Below are positions 1 through 9,670 of a stretch of DNA of 64,000 bases, piece by piece. Made by a program: the position numbers and the translations under genes. Numbering within the stretch: position 1 is the stretch's first letter; each line of letters starts with the position of its first letter. This DNA is from Leptolyngbya sp. FACHB-321. Lineage in GTDB: Bacteria; Cyanobacteriota; Cyanobacteriia; Leptolyngbyales; Leptolyngbyaceae. The DNA is taken from contig NZ_JACJPI010000058.1 of NCBI RefSeq assembly GCF_014695975.1, positions 664,462-728,461 of the forward strand. Reading direction: 5' to 3'. The notes beneath the pieces are model-generated. The model was not told the origin of the DNA, did not search any database, and worked only from the letters and a program-made list of their open reading frames with translations.

Positions 1-929
1 ACAGCGGCTCGTAGCACGGCAGGCTGTATGCCAGTGAGTCCGACGAAAACCAATAGAGCTGTTGTGCCTGCAACAAACTGCACCTTTGCCGAAAAGCGAC
101 GGGTTAACGCCAACACAACACCCAGAATCAATGAAGACTGGAAGCCGGATGCTGCTAGCGCATGAGCTAATCCTGCCTGAGTAAATTGATCTTTCAAGTC
201 AAACGGAAGATCAACACCTCGGCTACCCAAGACCATCGCGCTGACCAAAGCTCCAGCAGGACTACCGAGCCAGAGCATTTGCGATCGCACCACCCGTTGC
301 CGTATTTGCCACCAGCCCCAGCGCGATCGCTCTTCCAGCACTTCAGCTTGCTTGCTCCGCATCCCTGCAAAGCAACCCTCTTGCCTGAGATAGGCTTGAA
401 AGTCAAAGCCACCCGGATTCGTTGCAGGTTGGGGTAGATAAAGGGCACCCGTCATTTGCACGCGCTGCCCTGGATGGAGTCCCGTTGCTTGAAGGAGTGG
501 CACCGTTACATAGAGCTTGCCAGTGGGTGCTTTTTCCTCCACATATTGCACTTCACCACTGACCGAATTGACCTGCCGGACTTCCAGCCAGAATTGTGCC
601 TTTTGACTACGGGTTAAGCGGGGCACACTATCGAGATCGCCAATCACTACCCATTCTTGCTTAGGCGCATTTGCAGTCGGAATCAAGCGGCTGATATCCG
701 TTATGGCGGGCTGGGGGGTTCTAAACTGGCAATACAGGCTGGCAAAAAGTCCGAGCAATCCAGCTAGCAGCCAGACCCATGATTTGGGTGCCGATCGCCA
801 GACACGCTTGATGCCGAACGATAGCCCAACACCCAGCACCAGTAACCCGTAGCCGCCCCAGGGAAGCTTCGCTACTAGCAAACCCAGAATGTAGGCAAGA
901 CTCAACACTACTGCACCCGTTGCAGTCAT
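1..929 (-). CDS. comEC: ComEC/Rec2 DNA-uptake channel, N-terminal part (runs off window)
   Basis: N-terminal 309 residues of a ComEC-family competence protein, cut by the left edge. The reverse frame opens with ATG at 929 and has no stop to base 1. Hydrophobic helices lie at about residues 5-20, 27-40 and 51-66. A soluble DUF4131-like part follows (LYLPQPATNPGGFDF near 163-177), and the competence domain begins at 252 with AGLAHALAASGFQSSLILG. In competent bacteria ComEC moves single-stranded DNA across the inner membrane. It is divergent from the peptidase gene at 1075. The family match is clear from motif order; that this strain is competent is inference. Confidence 0.9.
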   Translation of the reverse strand, partial: MTATGAVVLSLAYILGLLVAKLPWGGYGLLVLGVGLSFGIKRVWRSAPKSWVWLLAGLLGLFASLYCQFRTPQPAITDISRLIPTANAPKQEWVVIGDLDSVPRLTRSQKAQFWLEVRQVNSVSGEVQYVEEKAPTGKLYVTVPLLQATGLHPGQRVQMTGALYLPQPATNPGGFDFQAYLRQEGCFAGMRSKQAEVLEERSRWGWWQIRQRVVRSQMLWLGSPAGALVSAMVLGSRGVDLPFDLKDQFTQAGLAHALAASGFQSSLILGVVLALTRRFSAKVQFVAGTTALLVFVGLTGIQPAVLRAA

Positions 930-1074
930 AACGCACCCCAAAGCCAGCGAGAAAAACTACGCTAAGAGTGCCCAATCTGTTACTGATGCCGGACATAACG
1001 GTAAAGCGATTAGAGTGAGGATAAGCTTTACAGGTTTCTCAGAAACGTCGCACGTTGGTTCAAAGGTCAAAGTA

Positions 1075-2106
1075 ATGCAGCGATCGATTTTAGGAGTTTT
1101 GTTGGCGCTCGCCTTATTCGTCATAACAAGCTGTAATCTGGCATCTTCTCCACCCCTTCCAAAACGCTCCCCCAACAGCCCAACTTCAACATCTAGCACC
1201 CCTCCTCAAGCGTCTCTTGCAAGCCAGCCACCTCAAGTCAATTCCACACGTTTGTTTGAGCATATCGAAGCGTTGAACTTTGAGCGTTTTGAAAGCAGCG
1301 ATCGCGATCGTGCCCGTCGCTATCTGGTTCAAACGTTGGCAGACTTTGGCTGGAAACCACAACTGCAAGTCTTTGAGGGGGGTGTGAATGTCTTTGCTCA
1401 ACGTCCTGGTATAACGGCTGACGCGGATGCGCTTTTGGTGAGCGCTCACTACGACACGGTACAAGGATCGCCCGGTGCAGATGACAACGGCAGCGCGATC
1501 GCTGCGACCTTAGAAGTGGCTCGTCTATTAGGTTCTCGTTCTACTGAGCGCCCTTTATGGCTTGCTTTTTTCGATCGTGAAGAGACTGGCTTGCTAGGCA
1601 GTCTCAATTTCACATCGCGTCCTGAAAATTTAGTGAACCTGGCTGGCGTAGTGAATCTAGAAATGATGGGCTATGCCTGTTACACGTCCGGATGCCAGAA
1701 ATATCCTGAAGGCTTACCTGTGGTGAAATTGCTGGGCGATCGTGGTGACTTTCTAGGCGTCATTGGCGATCAGGAGCATTTACCATTGCTAAATGCCTTC
1801 CAGATGTCTGCTTCGACTTCACCAACGCAGCCCAAACTGCCAGCTATTATCACAGTGCCGATTCCCCTCAAAGGTTTGCTGACTCCAGATGTATTGCGGA
1901 GTGACCATGCACCTTTTTGGGCAAGGAATATTGGCGCAGTGATGGTTGGCGATACGGCAAACTTCCGCAATCCCCACTACCATCAGCCTAGCGATACACC
2001 AGAAACACTCGATCGCGCGTTCCTTGCTGGAGCAACACAACGAGTGGTAAATGCTGTCACAACGTTATTGGATAGCCGAGACGCTCTGACAACGACAGCG
2101 AACTGA
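1075..2106 (+). CDS. M28-family zinc aminopeptidase, lipoprotein
   Basis: Probable extracytoplasmic metallopeptidase of family M28, which removes N-terminal residues using two zinc ions. The ATG at 1075 is preferred over the upstream in-frame GTG at 1015, because it puts a lipoprotein signal at the N-terminus with lipobox ITSC (Cys20). A Ser/Pro/Thr-rich linker follows (about 24-56). Metal-site motifs are AHYDTV (His125), GADDNGS (Asp136), FFDREETG (Glu169/Glu170) and, near the C-terminus, NPHYHQPSDT with the last His. At 343 residues it has the usual single-domain size. Substrate unknown. It is transcribed away from comEC. Confidence 0.88.
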   Translation: MQRSILGVLLALALFVITSCNLASSPPLPKRSPNSPTSTSSTPPQASLASQPPQVNSTRLFEHIEALNFERFESSDRDRARRYLVQTLADFGWKPQLQVFEGGVNVFAQRPGITADADALLVSAHYDTVQGSPGADDNGSAIAATLEVARLLGSRSTERPLWLAFFDREETGLLGSLNFTSRPENLVNLAGVVNLEMMGYACYTSGCQKYPEGLPVVKLLGDRGDFLGVIGDQEHLPLLNAFQMSASTSPTQPKLPAIITVPIPLKGLLTPDVLRSDHAPFWARNIGAVMVGDTANFRNPHYHQPSDTPETLDRAFLAGATQRVVNAVTTLLDSRDALTTTAN

Positions 2107-2216
2107 TCTGGATCACGCTCTGATCGTAGAATTGTCACATTGTACGACTCAGTTCAATCACCAGGCAGACCTCGGTACAACCGCATACTAAACAGTATCG
2201 AGTTGCCCCAAAAAAC

Positions 2217-2402
2217 ATGGAAGCCCAAGTGTTGTCTCCCTCCCTTCAAGATGTTGTGACCCGTATTCTGACCTCTCGCTGTATTACTCGCGTTGACCAA
2301 CGGTTGCTGGTTTCATTAGCAAAGTTGAGCCGTGATGAACAAGCCTTGCTGAATGAAGTCTTCGATCGTTTACGTCGAGGTCTTTTGCGAGTCGTTGATT
2401 AA
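2217..2402 (+). CDS. small conserved cyanobacterial protein
   Basis: A 61-residue protein with no signal or membrane segment, predicted mostly helical (SLAKLSRDEQALLNEVFDRL near 31-50). It resembles small hypothetical proteins common in cyanobacteria, but I cannot assign a function. ATG at 2217 directly follows a run of A residues with no strong Shine-Dalgarno. Its TAA ends at 2402 and the stop of the convergent ggt gene starts at 2403, so the two genes meet without a spacer. Confidence 0.7.
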   Translation: MEAQVLSPSLQDVVTRILTSRCITRVDQRLLVSLAKLSRDEQALLNEVFDRLRRGLLRVVD

Positions 2403-4124
2403 TTAGAAACCATACGCTGCTCCCTCGCCCCGTGGGTCCGCTGCCCCTTCAAGGGTCCCATCGGCAGAACGGATGATCGCCTGAGCATTGCCCCATGTGT
2501 TACCTTCTGCAATGGTATGCCCCCGCTGACGAAGATTGTCTAAAGTGAGGCGGTCAAGACCGTTGCGTTCAACCCGGAGCTGATCGGGTAACCACTGATG
2601 ATGCAGGCGCGGAGCTGCGATCGCCCGTCTAGCATCCATGTCATAGACCAACACATTTAGCACGACTTGCAGGACGGTGGTAATGATGGTGCTGCCACCA
2701 GGAGCGCCCACTACTAAGCGAAGTTGATCATTTTCAGTAACGATCGTAGGTGTCATGCTAGACAGTGGTGTTTTGCCTGGGGCGATCGCATTAGCTTCAC
2801 CGCCGACCAGACCAAAGGCATTCGGCACACCAGGAGCGATCGCAAAATCATCCATTTCGTTGTTGAGAATGAGCCCTGTACCTGGCACTACAACGCCAGA
2901 GCCAAAGCCAAGGTTGACCGTGAAGGTGAGACTCACGGCATTGCCTGTGCTATCCACCACACTAAGATGACTGGTGTCGTTAGATTCTTTGCCCAGCCGC
3001 TTGAGGGTTTCTGGGTTAGCTGCTTGTACCTGACTAGACGGTTTAGCTTTTTGCGGATCGATATCCTGACGACGCTGTTTGGCATAGGCAGGGTTGATCA
3101 AGGCTTCAACGGGCACCTTTACAAAATCAGGGTCGCCTAGATGCACCGCACGATCGGCATAGGCAATCCGCATGGCTTCCACCAATAAATGCAGTGCATC
3201 AGGACTGTGCCACCCCATCGCCTTAAGATCGGTATCACCTAAAAGGTTAAGGATTTGCAGCAGATGCACACCACCCGAAGATGGCGGCGGCATTGAGCAA
3301 ACACGCGCCGCTCGAAAGTTGCCGCAGACCGGATCGCGCCAAAGGGGGCGGTAGCGCTTCAAATCAGCTAGTGTGATTAAACCCTTATTCGTAGCCATGT
3401 CACGGGCGATTGTCTCTGCCAGTTTTCCTGTGTAAAAATTTTGAGGATCAGCCGCTACTTGAGTCAGCGTTTGTGCTAAATCTGCTTGCACCAGACGATC
3501 GCCTGCTTGCAACGGCACACCATTCCGAGTAAAAATCTGGCGAGCAGCAGGATTTTGCTGAAGTGTTTTTTGCTGGGCGATCGCCGCTGCCAGGCGCCAA
3601 CTTACTGGAAAGCCTTTCGCTGCCAATTGTGTAGCCGGAGCCACCACAGCCTTCCAGGGTAGCTTGCCATAGCGGCTCTGCACCTCATAAAGTCCGGCGA
3701 TCGTACCTGGTACACCAACCGCTAGATAGCCATCGGTGCTTGCATTGGGGCGTACTTTCCCTTGAGCATCCAGATACAGCGTACGGGTGGCTGCCAGTGG
3801 TGCCCGTTCACGAAAATCGAGCGCCTTCACTTCGCCTGTAGAACCCAACCGCAGCAGCAAAAAACCGCCGCCACCTATACCAGCTGAGGCTGGCTCTACG
3901 ACGGAAATCGCTAGAGTCGTTGCCACTGCTGCATCGATCGCATTTCCACCTTTTTGCAGCATAGTGAGACCCGCTTCACTTGCTAACGGGTGTGCAGAAA
4001 CCACCATGCCCTTTTTGGCACGATCGGGATAGGGAAAGGCTTCTCCACTCTGACTGCCGACAAACAGCACCATCAGGCAAACCAGCGGCATTGCCAGTTG
4101 TCTAGGCTTAACCAATCGCTTCAT
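2403..4124 (-). CDS. ggt: gamma-glutamyltransferase
   Basis: Periplasmic gamma-glutamyltranspeptidase, which cleaves or transfers the gamma-glutamyl group of glutathione. The 573-residue precursor has a signal peptide (hydrophobic about 11-24). The substrate-binding Arg lies in DFRERAP (Arg105). The autoprocessing site is in SNDTSHLSVVDSTGNAVS, where Thr384 becomes the N-terminal nucleophile of the small subunit. The glycine-rich GAPGGSTIIT segment follows. Length and motif order match the bacterial family, so the enzyme should be active. It is convergent with the 61-residue gene, and a terminator for the upstream same-strand gene lies just before its promoter region. Confidence 0.95.
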   Translation of the reverse strand: MKRLVKPRQLAMPLVCLMVLFVGSQSGEAFPYPDRAKKGMVVSAHPLASEAGLTMLQKGGNAIDAAVATTLAISVVEPASAGIGGGGFLLLRLGSTGEVKALDFRERAPLAATRTLYLDAQGKVRPNASTDGYLAVGVPGTIAGLYEVQSRYGKLPWKAVVAPATQLAAKGFPVSWRLAAAIAQQKTLQQNPAARQIFTRNGVPLQAGDRLVQADLAQTLTQVAADPQNFYTGKLAETIARDMATNKGLITLADLKRYRPLWRDPVCGNFRAARVCSMPPPSSGGVHLLQILNLLGDTDLKAMGWHSPDALHLLVEAMRIAYADRAVHLGDPDFVKVPVEALINPAYAKQRRQDIDPQKAKPSSQVQAANPETLKRLGKESNDTSHLSVVDSTGNAVSLTFTVNLGFGSGVVVPGTGLILNNEMDDFAIAPGVPNAFGLVGGEANAIAPGKTPLSSMTPTIVTENDQLRLVVGAPGGSTIITTVLQVVLNVLVYDMDARRAIAAPRLHHQWLPDQLRVERNGLDRLTLDNLRQRGHTIAEGNTWGNAQAIIRSADGTLEGAADPRGEGAAYGF

Positions 4125-4213
4125 TCCTCAGCCCTCTTTCATCCAGCATTGCTTCTTACACCCTACACTGTTCGGCTGACCGCTTACTGCAAAACCTCGC
4201 CCCTCTGCGACCC

Positions 4214-4251
4214 CAAATAAAAAGACCCCTGACATTGCTGTCAAAGGGTCA
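4214..4251 (-). terminator. intrinsic terminator after the 4322-4738 gene
   Basis: Read on the reverse strand: an inverted repeat GACCCTTTGACA / TGTCAGGGGTC with a four-base GCAA loop and a small internal mismatch, followed by TTTTTATTT. This is the shape of a Rho-independent terminator, and it separates the 138-residue protein gene from ggt. Confidence 0.75.
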
Positions 4252-4278
4252 TTTCCGCACACAACCAAGGAGAAACAC

Positions 4279-4425
4279 ATGAACAACTTAAGGAGACGTA
4301 CTGCACGCCTTTGCCCGATCGCTAACGCACCGAAACAAGCTCTCGATCAATATGAGACGGCAACGCTTCTTGAGGCACTGAAGTCAACGCGAGTTCTGGA
4401 TGCTCAATCTGAGGGAACCGATTAA
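4279..4425 (+). CDS. possible 48-residue ORF with strong RBS, antisense to neighbour
   Basis: ATG at 4279 is preceded by AAGGAGAAACAC, a near-ideal Shine-Dalgarno at good spacing. The frame gives 48 residues (starts MNNLRRRTARLC). Its 3' two-thirds run antisense to the C-terminus of the gene at 4322-4738, which looks the more protein-like of the two. I recognise no family. It may be a chance ORF behind a chance purine run. Confidence 0.2.
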   Translation: MNNLRRRTARLCPIANAPKQALDQYETATLLEALKSTRVLDAQSEGTD

Positions 4426-4738
4426 GAAACTCAGCTTCAGTAGGTTCGATAGCGTGGGAACGGCGCACCTTAAAGGAAAGAGCGATCGCAAATAACCCCA
4501 TGATGCCGCTCAAACCTACCACATCGACGTAATCAAGCGGTTGCCGATTCGAGGTCTCTGGCAGACTTGCGCTAGCAGAGCGGTCGCTAACATCTGGCTG
4601 GCGCAACATCTGGCTCAGACCCGCCTTGCCGTCAGCTAGCGGACACGCTTGAGTAGCGATGGAGGAACCAAAGAGAAGCGTAACTGCAACAATGGAAGCG
4701 GGCAGGATGACTGATAGAGGGGGGCGTAATCGAGTCAT
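4322..4738 (-). CDS. hypothetical protein with signal peptide and one membrane segment
   Basis: A 138-residue protein, family not recognised. The N-terminus is a signal or first membrane helix (VILPASIVAVTLLFGSSIA, about 10-28). A polar Cys-containing stretch follows, then a second helix at about 74-90 (VVGLSGIMGLFAIALSF) and a basic/acidic C-terminal tail of some 45 residues. The topology suggests a small thylakoid or plasma-membrane protein. A clear terminator lies downstream at 4214-4251, so it is probably monocistronic. Confidence 0.6.
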   Translation of the reverse strand: MTRLRPPLSVILPASIVAVTLLFGSSIATQACPLADGKAGLSQMLRQPDVSDRSASASLPETSNRQPLDYVDVVGLSGIMGLFAIALSFKVRRSHAIEPTEAEFLNRFPQIEHPELALTSVPQEALPSHIDRELVSVR

Positions 4739-4963
4739 AGCCTTGTTCGAGTGAAGGTTGTGATGATTATGGGCGAGTCGCTGCTATGAAACAGGCTAAT
4801 AGGATACAAAAGAGCAGAAGTCTTGCAAAAAACTGAGGGCTAAAAACCAAAGGTCGCCTAAAGATGCAGCGGCTTACCGTCCATGCAGGGACAGGGTTGA
4901 TAAAAGTTTGTCGCTATTCAGAAGCGCTACTGATCGCGATGCAAAACTGAAAGGGCAGCGGGC

Positions 4964-5725
4964 TCACTTGAGAAAGGACAAGGGGTAACTCTTATCGGCT
5001 GCGAAACCAAGAATACCTGGATCGCGGTGTTCGTAGAGTAGATTTCCCTGAGCATCAAACAGAAAGGTCGCGCCCCGTTGAGTGAGATAGGCAGCATCAG
5101 GAACATAGGTTTTCCAGTGGCTCAGCACTTCTGCCATGTTGCGTAGTCGTAGGGTTGCTAGTTCAAACGGACGTTGAAAACCTTTGCCACCTGCCCACTG
5201 AAAGAACTCACCCTTGATAGGTGGCAGCGGGGTTGCCTGGACAACTTCATCATCTGCAATGAGTTGCGGTGCACGGCGATCGCCCCGATACCCTCGCAAC
5301 ACTTCAGCCAGCGTGCCAGGGCTACCAATGCCAGCGCACATCAGCACCAGATTTAACCAGGCAGTCTGAGCCGTCGATAAAGCGGGCAGTTTTAAAGCAA
5401 GTCCGGGATACAGGTTTAAGCTTTGATGCAGTTCTGCCGTTGGATCGACAAATAAACGGTCAGAGGGGAACCCCGTATAGGCGCAAAATTGTTGTCCAGC
5501 CGCGCGATCGCCAATGCCAACGGCTCGGATGCTGATATCCTGGGCTTGGAGCCGTCCGCGTTCCCGTTGCAGCCACCAGGCATATTCGAGACTATCAAAA
5601 TCTCCTAGCTGCGGCCAGATCAGCACCAACTGCCGAGCGGTTGCTTCGCACGGCTCCAAAATGGGTACGACAGCGCCATCACTCACTCGTTGACGCTTAA
5701 TCTGGCTTAAAAGGTTGTAGGGCAT
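4964..5725 (-). CDS. peroxiredoxin-like (AhpC/TSA-type) protein
   Basis: A 253-residue soluble protein of the peroxiredoxin-like (AhpC/TSA, thioredoxin-fold) family. LVLIWPQLGDFDSLEYAWWL (about 33-52) fits the first strand-helix unit. FVDPTAELHQSLNL and the C-terminal ATFLFDAQGNLLYEHRDPG match the usual elements near the end of such domains. The usual peroxidatic Cys after the first strand is not seen; the CAYTGFP segment is the nearest Cys. It may therefore be a non-canonical or structural family member. Substrate unknown. It is a single gene between spacers. Confidence 0.6.
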   Translation of the reverse strand: MPYNLLSQIKRQRVSDGAVVPILEPCEATARQLVLIWPQLGDFDSLEYAWWLQRERGRLQAQDISIRAVGIGDRAAGQQFCAYTGFPSDRLFVDPTAELHQSLNLYPGLALKLPALSTAQTAWLNLVLMCAGIGSPGTLAEVLRGYRGDRRAPQLIADDEVVQATPLPPIKGEFFQWAGGKGFQRPFELATLRLRNMAEVLSHWKTYVPDAAYLTQRGATFLFDAQGNLLYEHRDPGILGFAADKSYPLSFLK

Positions 5726-6152
5726 TATAAGCGTGCAGGCGTTTGGGCAAAGAGCATACCTCGAAAAGTATAAGCGGCTAACCAGTTGATGACTACTGGG
5801 TAATGTCAGCAGGCTATTGTCCCTACCACTTCAGCCAGTACTACTAATCCTCCTGCTCCAGGCTTGGGTCGATCGCCCTTTACGTCAATTTCTTGCTGCG
5901 GAATGCTCAAGTCATATCTGTAAATAAATGATCGTTCATACCTACGGATGATCACAGCGCGATCACAGCTAAAGCATAGCGAGTCTCTTTTTGCTTAGAT
6001 TCGGAAAATAGAAGGGCGGTAGCTTTGCATAAAAGCATAGAGTTGATATATTTTTATCACCATAGAAAAGTTGGATAGCAGGGAAACTCAGCCGCAGTTT
6101 AGATTTGGTTTTTGGCGCGATCGTACATCAAAATTGAGATACTTAAATTTCA
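5726..6152. other. 427-bp AT-rich spacer, no gene seen
   Basis: Divergent promoter region between the peroxiredoxin-like gene and the 6153 gene. No convincing ORF. The last 150 bases are rich in A and T (TTGATATATTTTTATCACC around 6042-6060) and mark the start of an AT-rich stretch that continues to about 7450. Confidence 0.6.
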
Positions 6153-6668
6153 ATGTTTAAAGTAAAGTTGCAATTTTCAAAGTTTCTAGCATTGTTGCTG
6201 GTCGTCTACTTTACCCTCTTCACGGTATATGTAGCAAATTCTCAACAACTGCCTTTAAGTGAAAATCAACCTCCAATATCTGCTGGAGAGACCTCTAAGT
6301 ATAAATTAGCAAGCGAGGTGCTGCCAGCAATAGGAATTGCAAGAAGATACGATATGCATTTTGACCATTTGATGGGCATTTTGATTGGTAGGGGTGACGA
6401 TGTTGAGCTTTACGCAAGATTTAGGAAGATGTTTGCGAAAAAAATTGGGTGGAAACACTTCAAAGAAGCTTATGCAGCAAGACTACAAGCCGATTTTTCG
6501 GAAGATGAATTAAAGGAACTGTTAAGTTTGTCAAAGCAGCCTTTGATGAAAAAGTTGTTGCAGTCTGAAGTCAAAGCATACCTAGATACATCGAAACAAA
6601 GATTCAAAATGGGATTTGATTTGTGGAACAATTATAACAACGGCAAGATAAGTTTGCCGTCAGACTAA
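6153..6668 (+). CDS. secreted or anchored DUF2059-like protein
   Basis: A 171-residue protein with an N-terminal hydrophobic segment (FLALLLVVYFTLFTVYVA, about 11-28) acting as signal peptide or anchor. The rest is charged and helical. ADFSEDELKELLSLSKQPL followed by MKKLL (about 122-145) resembles the conserved end of DUF2059 domains (F-x-E-x-E-L-x-x-L...S-P). This family match is by eye. Base composition is clearly more AT-rich than the flanking genes. It is followed 152 bp later by another AT-rich gene on the same strand. Confidence 0.6.
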   Translation: MFKVKLQFSKFLALLLVVYFTLFTVYVANSQQLPLSENQPPISAGETSKYKLASEVLPAIGIARRYDMHFDHLMGILIGRGDDVELYARFRKMFAKKIGWKHFKEAYAARLQADFSEDELKELLSLSKQPLMKKLLQSEVKAYLDTSKQRFKMGFDLWNNYNNGKISLPSD

Positions 6669-6820
6669 AATTACAGCTAAATCAGAAGGGACATAACAAA
6701 TTGTTGGATCGGGCAATATTGAAGCGTTTCGCTATTGCTTTAGAGACACTTTGTTGATGCTCTCAGCCATTAGTCTGCATCTATTCATGCTTTAAGAAAC
6801 GCAAATCCCTGTAAGTTTTT

Positions 6821-7336
6821 ATGCTATTTCCTGCATCTTCCTTCTATTTTGGAAACTACTCTCTCTATCTTGCCAATGCGGGGATTCCACTGTTTTCTCA
6901 GAGCGTATTCTATCAAATTCTCCTACTGATTCCGGTTGTTGCGATCGAAGCTTTTGTTTACAAGAAACTACTTAAAACTACTATTAAGAAAGCAATTTTA
7001 GTTGCTCTTGGTACAAATTTCTTGTCAACAATTGTTGGAGGGTTGCTTGTTTTATTACCTATTGGAGCATTTGTCGGCACTATAATTTTTGGATCAACTG
7101 TGCCAGTGCAACCGGGTTCTTTTCCGTTCCCGCCCTTAGAAATTATCGTTACGCTGATTCCGATGTTTTTATTTTCTGTTGTGCTGGAATCATTGATCGG
7201 TCGTTCTAGATTCAAGGCAGTTGAGCAAGGAAAAGTGAAGCAATCATTTTTGCTGGCTAATGCTTTTACTTACTTAATGCTTGAGGTCTTAGCTATTACC
7301 CAACTCATCAAAGGATATATTGAAGGGCGTGGCTAA
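6821..7336 (+). CDS. multi-pass membrane protein, function unknown
   Basis: A 171-residue protein with about four membrane helices: near 25-45 (FYQILLLIPVVAIEAFVY), 55-90 (a long Gly/Leu/Val run), 105-125 (LEIIVTLIPMFLFSVVLESLI) and 140-163. A Pro-rich loop (VPVQPGSFPFPPLE) sits between helices 2 and 3. I recognise no family. It has the same low-GC character as the preceding gene and may form a small acquired unit with it. No terminator or RBS stands out. Confidence 0.6.
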   Translation: MLFPASSFYFGNYSLYLANAGIPLFSQSVFYQILLLIPVVAIEAFVYKKLLKTTIKKAILVALGTNFLSTIVGGLLVLLPIGAFVGTIIFGSTVPVQPGSFPFPPLEIIVTLIPMFLFSVVLESLIGRSRFKAVEQGKVKQSFLLANAFTYLMLEVLAITQLIKGYIEGRG

Positions 7337-7591
7337 GGTAACTACTGTGAAGTGAGAGCCGATCTATAAGGATTATTACGGCAAGCTAGCAATCCCGTTG
7401 CACACTATTCTGAAAGCTTACTAACCATAAGTGAACGGGATATTAAGTGATTAAAGTAGCTTTAACTGCGATCGCTCACCTCAAGCATGGAACATCTCAA
7501 GCCACGGCGGGAGGCTTGGACTGAAGAAGAGCGATCGATGTCCCCAATGACGTTGTGAAATCGTCTCCAATTAGACTATGGAGCATTAAGC

Positions 7592-8998
7592 TCAAACACT
7601 ACAAGCCGTTGCATTAGATTCTTCATTAAAAGATTCTTCATCGAAACTAATGAGCGCTATGTATTCTGGATTGGCTAACAGAGCTTTAGTGACTAGAAAA
7701 GCTGCGATCGTCCACGTTTGGTATTTTCTAGCTTCTTTGCCAATCAGTCTGCCATTCCTATCGTCGTAATATTCAGGCCATTGATCATCCAACAAGCGTT
7801 GTTCAGCAATTGCTAGGGCTCTGTGTGCGAGTTCTACCTTTCCAGTTTTCAAAGCTGCAGCGGTTAAAAGCCAGAGCAAAACGGGCCAGTTGCCACCATT
7901 GTGGTAAGACCAGGGAATATTCTTCGGGTCAGAGCCAGTAATGGTGCGCCAGTCTTGCCCCTCAACGGCTGGGAAGCAAATTTTCATCGGCATATAGCCC
8001 ACTAACTCCTGCCAGCGCTGTTCCAGCAACGCCATGATTGCCTGAGCTTGTGATGCCGTTGCTAACGAAGCGATGATTGCCATCAAATTCCCCAGTCCAA
8101 AAAAGCGAAAATCAATTTGTCCCGGTCCCAGGTTTCCAGCCAAGTAGCCGCCTTTTCCCATAAGCCACTCAATTGACCAGGGTGGGATGGTGTCTGAGTA
8201 GACATTAAAGCGATTCACTGCCAGTGCACCGAATTCATCACCCTTATAGCGGTAAATTTCATTCAGGCGTTTGAGGTCAAGCCAGTAATATTTCCGCACG
8301 TGATAGGTCAAGTGGCTTAAACGGGTCTCGATTGCTTGAAGGTAGGTGCTGCCAAAACCACTGGGTAGCAAAAGTTCTCGTGCTGCCCGCAGAGCCGCAT
8401 AAAATAGCGCTTGAATTTCCAGTGGATAACCGTAGACTCCCATGCGTCGATCGATCATAAACGAGCCATCAGGCACTAAGAGCGTGGGGAACATATCAAA
8501 GCGAGCTTCCAAACAAAGCTGCAAAATCAAATGAATTCCATGTTGGAAATCAGGTCTGTGAGCCAGCTTCAGATCGCCCGTCGCTTTGACGTAAGCTCGT
8601 AGCAGAATCAACCACCAGAAGCAGGAATCGATCGGAGCAACTTGTGCGATCGCCTGCTCGCCAAAGTCAGCCGTTAGATATTCTTCGCCCTCTCGCTCAA
8701 CAACTTTAAAGCTGGCAGGAAATAGCCCCTGCCCTGGTTGAAAGCATTCTAGCTGCGGTTCACGGCTTTGCAGCCTCAGCACCTCCATCAAAAAATTGCG
8801 TACAATCTCTGGCTTACCCTGCATCAGAAAAAATAAACCTGAGGAAACAAAATCTCGCACAAAGCATTGATCATAATTGAGTGCCGCTGCTTCAGGATCA
8901 CGAGCAGCAACAGTGCCAACGGGCTGCCCCCGATAATAGAGGATTGCGTTTTCAAGGGCTGCGTAAGCCTCTTTCACCAAGGTATTTTCTGCCAGCAT
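7592..8998 (-). CDS. alkaline/neutral invertase, GH100
   Basis: Cytoplasmic sucrose hydrolase (sucrose to glucose plus fructose) of glycoside hydrolase family 100, the type shared by cyanobacteria and plant plastids. [16 protein letters not shown] carries the catalytic acid at Asp183. [20 protein letters not shown] has the second catalytic residue, Glu409. These sit five residues off the positions known for Anabaena InvA (Asp188/Glu414). [17 protein letters not shown] (361-377) is the family signature. Length 468 is normal, with no signal peptide. It stands alone; nothing else in the window makes or moves sucrose. Confidence 0.95.
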   Translation of the reverse strand: MLAENTLVKEAYAALENAILYYRGQPVGTVAARDPEAAALNYDQCFVRDFVSSGLFFLMQGKPEIVRNFLMEVLRLQSREPQLECFQPGQGLFPASFKVVEREGEEYLTADFGEQAIAQVAPIDSCFWWLILLRAYVKATGDLKLAHRPDFQHGIHLILQLCLEARFDMFPTLLVPDGSFMIDRRMGVYGYPLEIQALFYAALRAARELLLPSGFGSTYLQAIETRLSHLTYHVRKYYWLDLKRLNEIYRYKGDEFGALAVNRFNVYSDTIPPWSIEWLMGKGGYLAGNLGPGQIDFRFFGLGNLMAIIASLATASQAQAIMALLEQRWQELVGYMPMKICFPAVEGQDWRTITGSDPKNIPWSYHNGGNWPVLLWLLTAAALKTGKVELAHRALAIAEQRLLDDQWPEYYDDRNGRLIGKEARKYQTWTIAAFLVTKALLANPEYIALISFDEESFNEESNATACSV

Positions 8999-9670
8999 AC
9001 AGCTACTCTTTAACTAATCAAATAACCAGCACTCCAGCTCTCATCCTTCATCTTTTACTACTGCTCCTGGTCGTTCCAAAGCAACCACTCAGCTATCAAG
9101 ATCTTTTGTAGCTTCGTATTGATAGATGTTGCGATCGCCCCTGGTACCACGTTGTTAAGCTAATGCCCAGGGTATCTAATTCTACTGCCAGATTGCAGAT
9201 AAACAACTTCATACCGCCCTTGCTAACAGTACACGAGAGGCAAGTTGGGAAAGGGAAGATCCTTATACACAGAGCTGATATTGATATCTTGCCAGGGCAT
9301 TTAGTTTCCAACAAGTGTCCCTTACTGACTAACCAATTTGGCAGCACCAAAAATGGCATTAAACTTGCGGCACTAAATGACATCACTTCTTCCTCACAAA
9401 AACGACAAATCGCAAAATTATGGAACTCATTCATAGTTATTGCAGTGAGCCTCTTTTTCAGGCGGTTTGTCAACTGATGCCTCTGTTCCATGGTTCCAAC
9501 GCAATGTTTGAAGACGGTGGGCACTCCAACACGTTTGTCCGCTGCAACCAAGTAGTGCAACACGGTTACTGGATTACTACCCTTTAAGTACCGCAGTAAT
9601 AGTTCTTTAGAGTGATGCAGAAATGAGAAATGTCATTCAATCTGTTTAGTAAAGCGAAATGTAAACTTAT
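8999..9670. other. 672-bp stretch without a recognised gene
   Basis: Upstream of both the invertase gene and the SDR gene. Two opposing ORFs overlap here: a 155-codon frame at 9096-9563 on the minus strand, with a C-x2-C pair (CRFCEEE) near its middle, and a 104-codon frame at 9163-9477 on the plus strand. Neither shows a family signature or a good ribosome-binding site. At most one is real; it could be a decayed gene. Confidence 0.5.

Noticed and set aside
721..996. 91-codon minus-strand frame
   Set aside because: It is a shifted frame over the comEC start; the comEC frame from ATG at 929 gives the competence-domain motifs.
2724..3140. 138-codon plus-strand frame inside ggt
   Set aside because: Antisense shadow of a complete gamma-glutamyltransferase gene.
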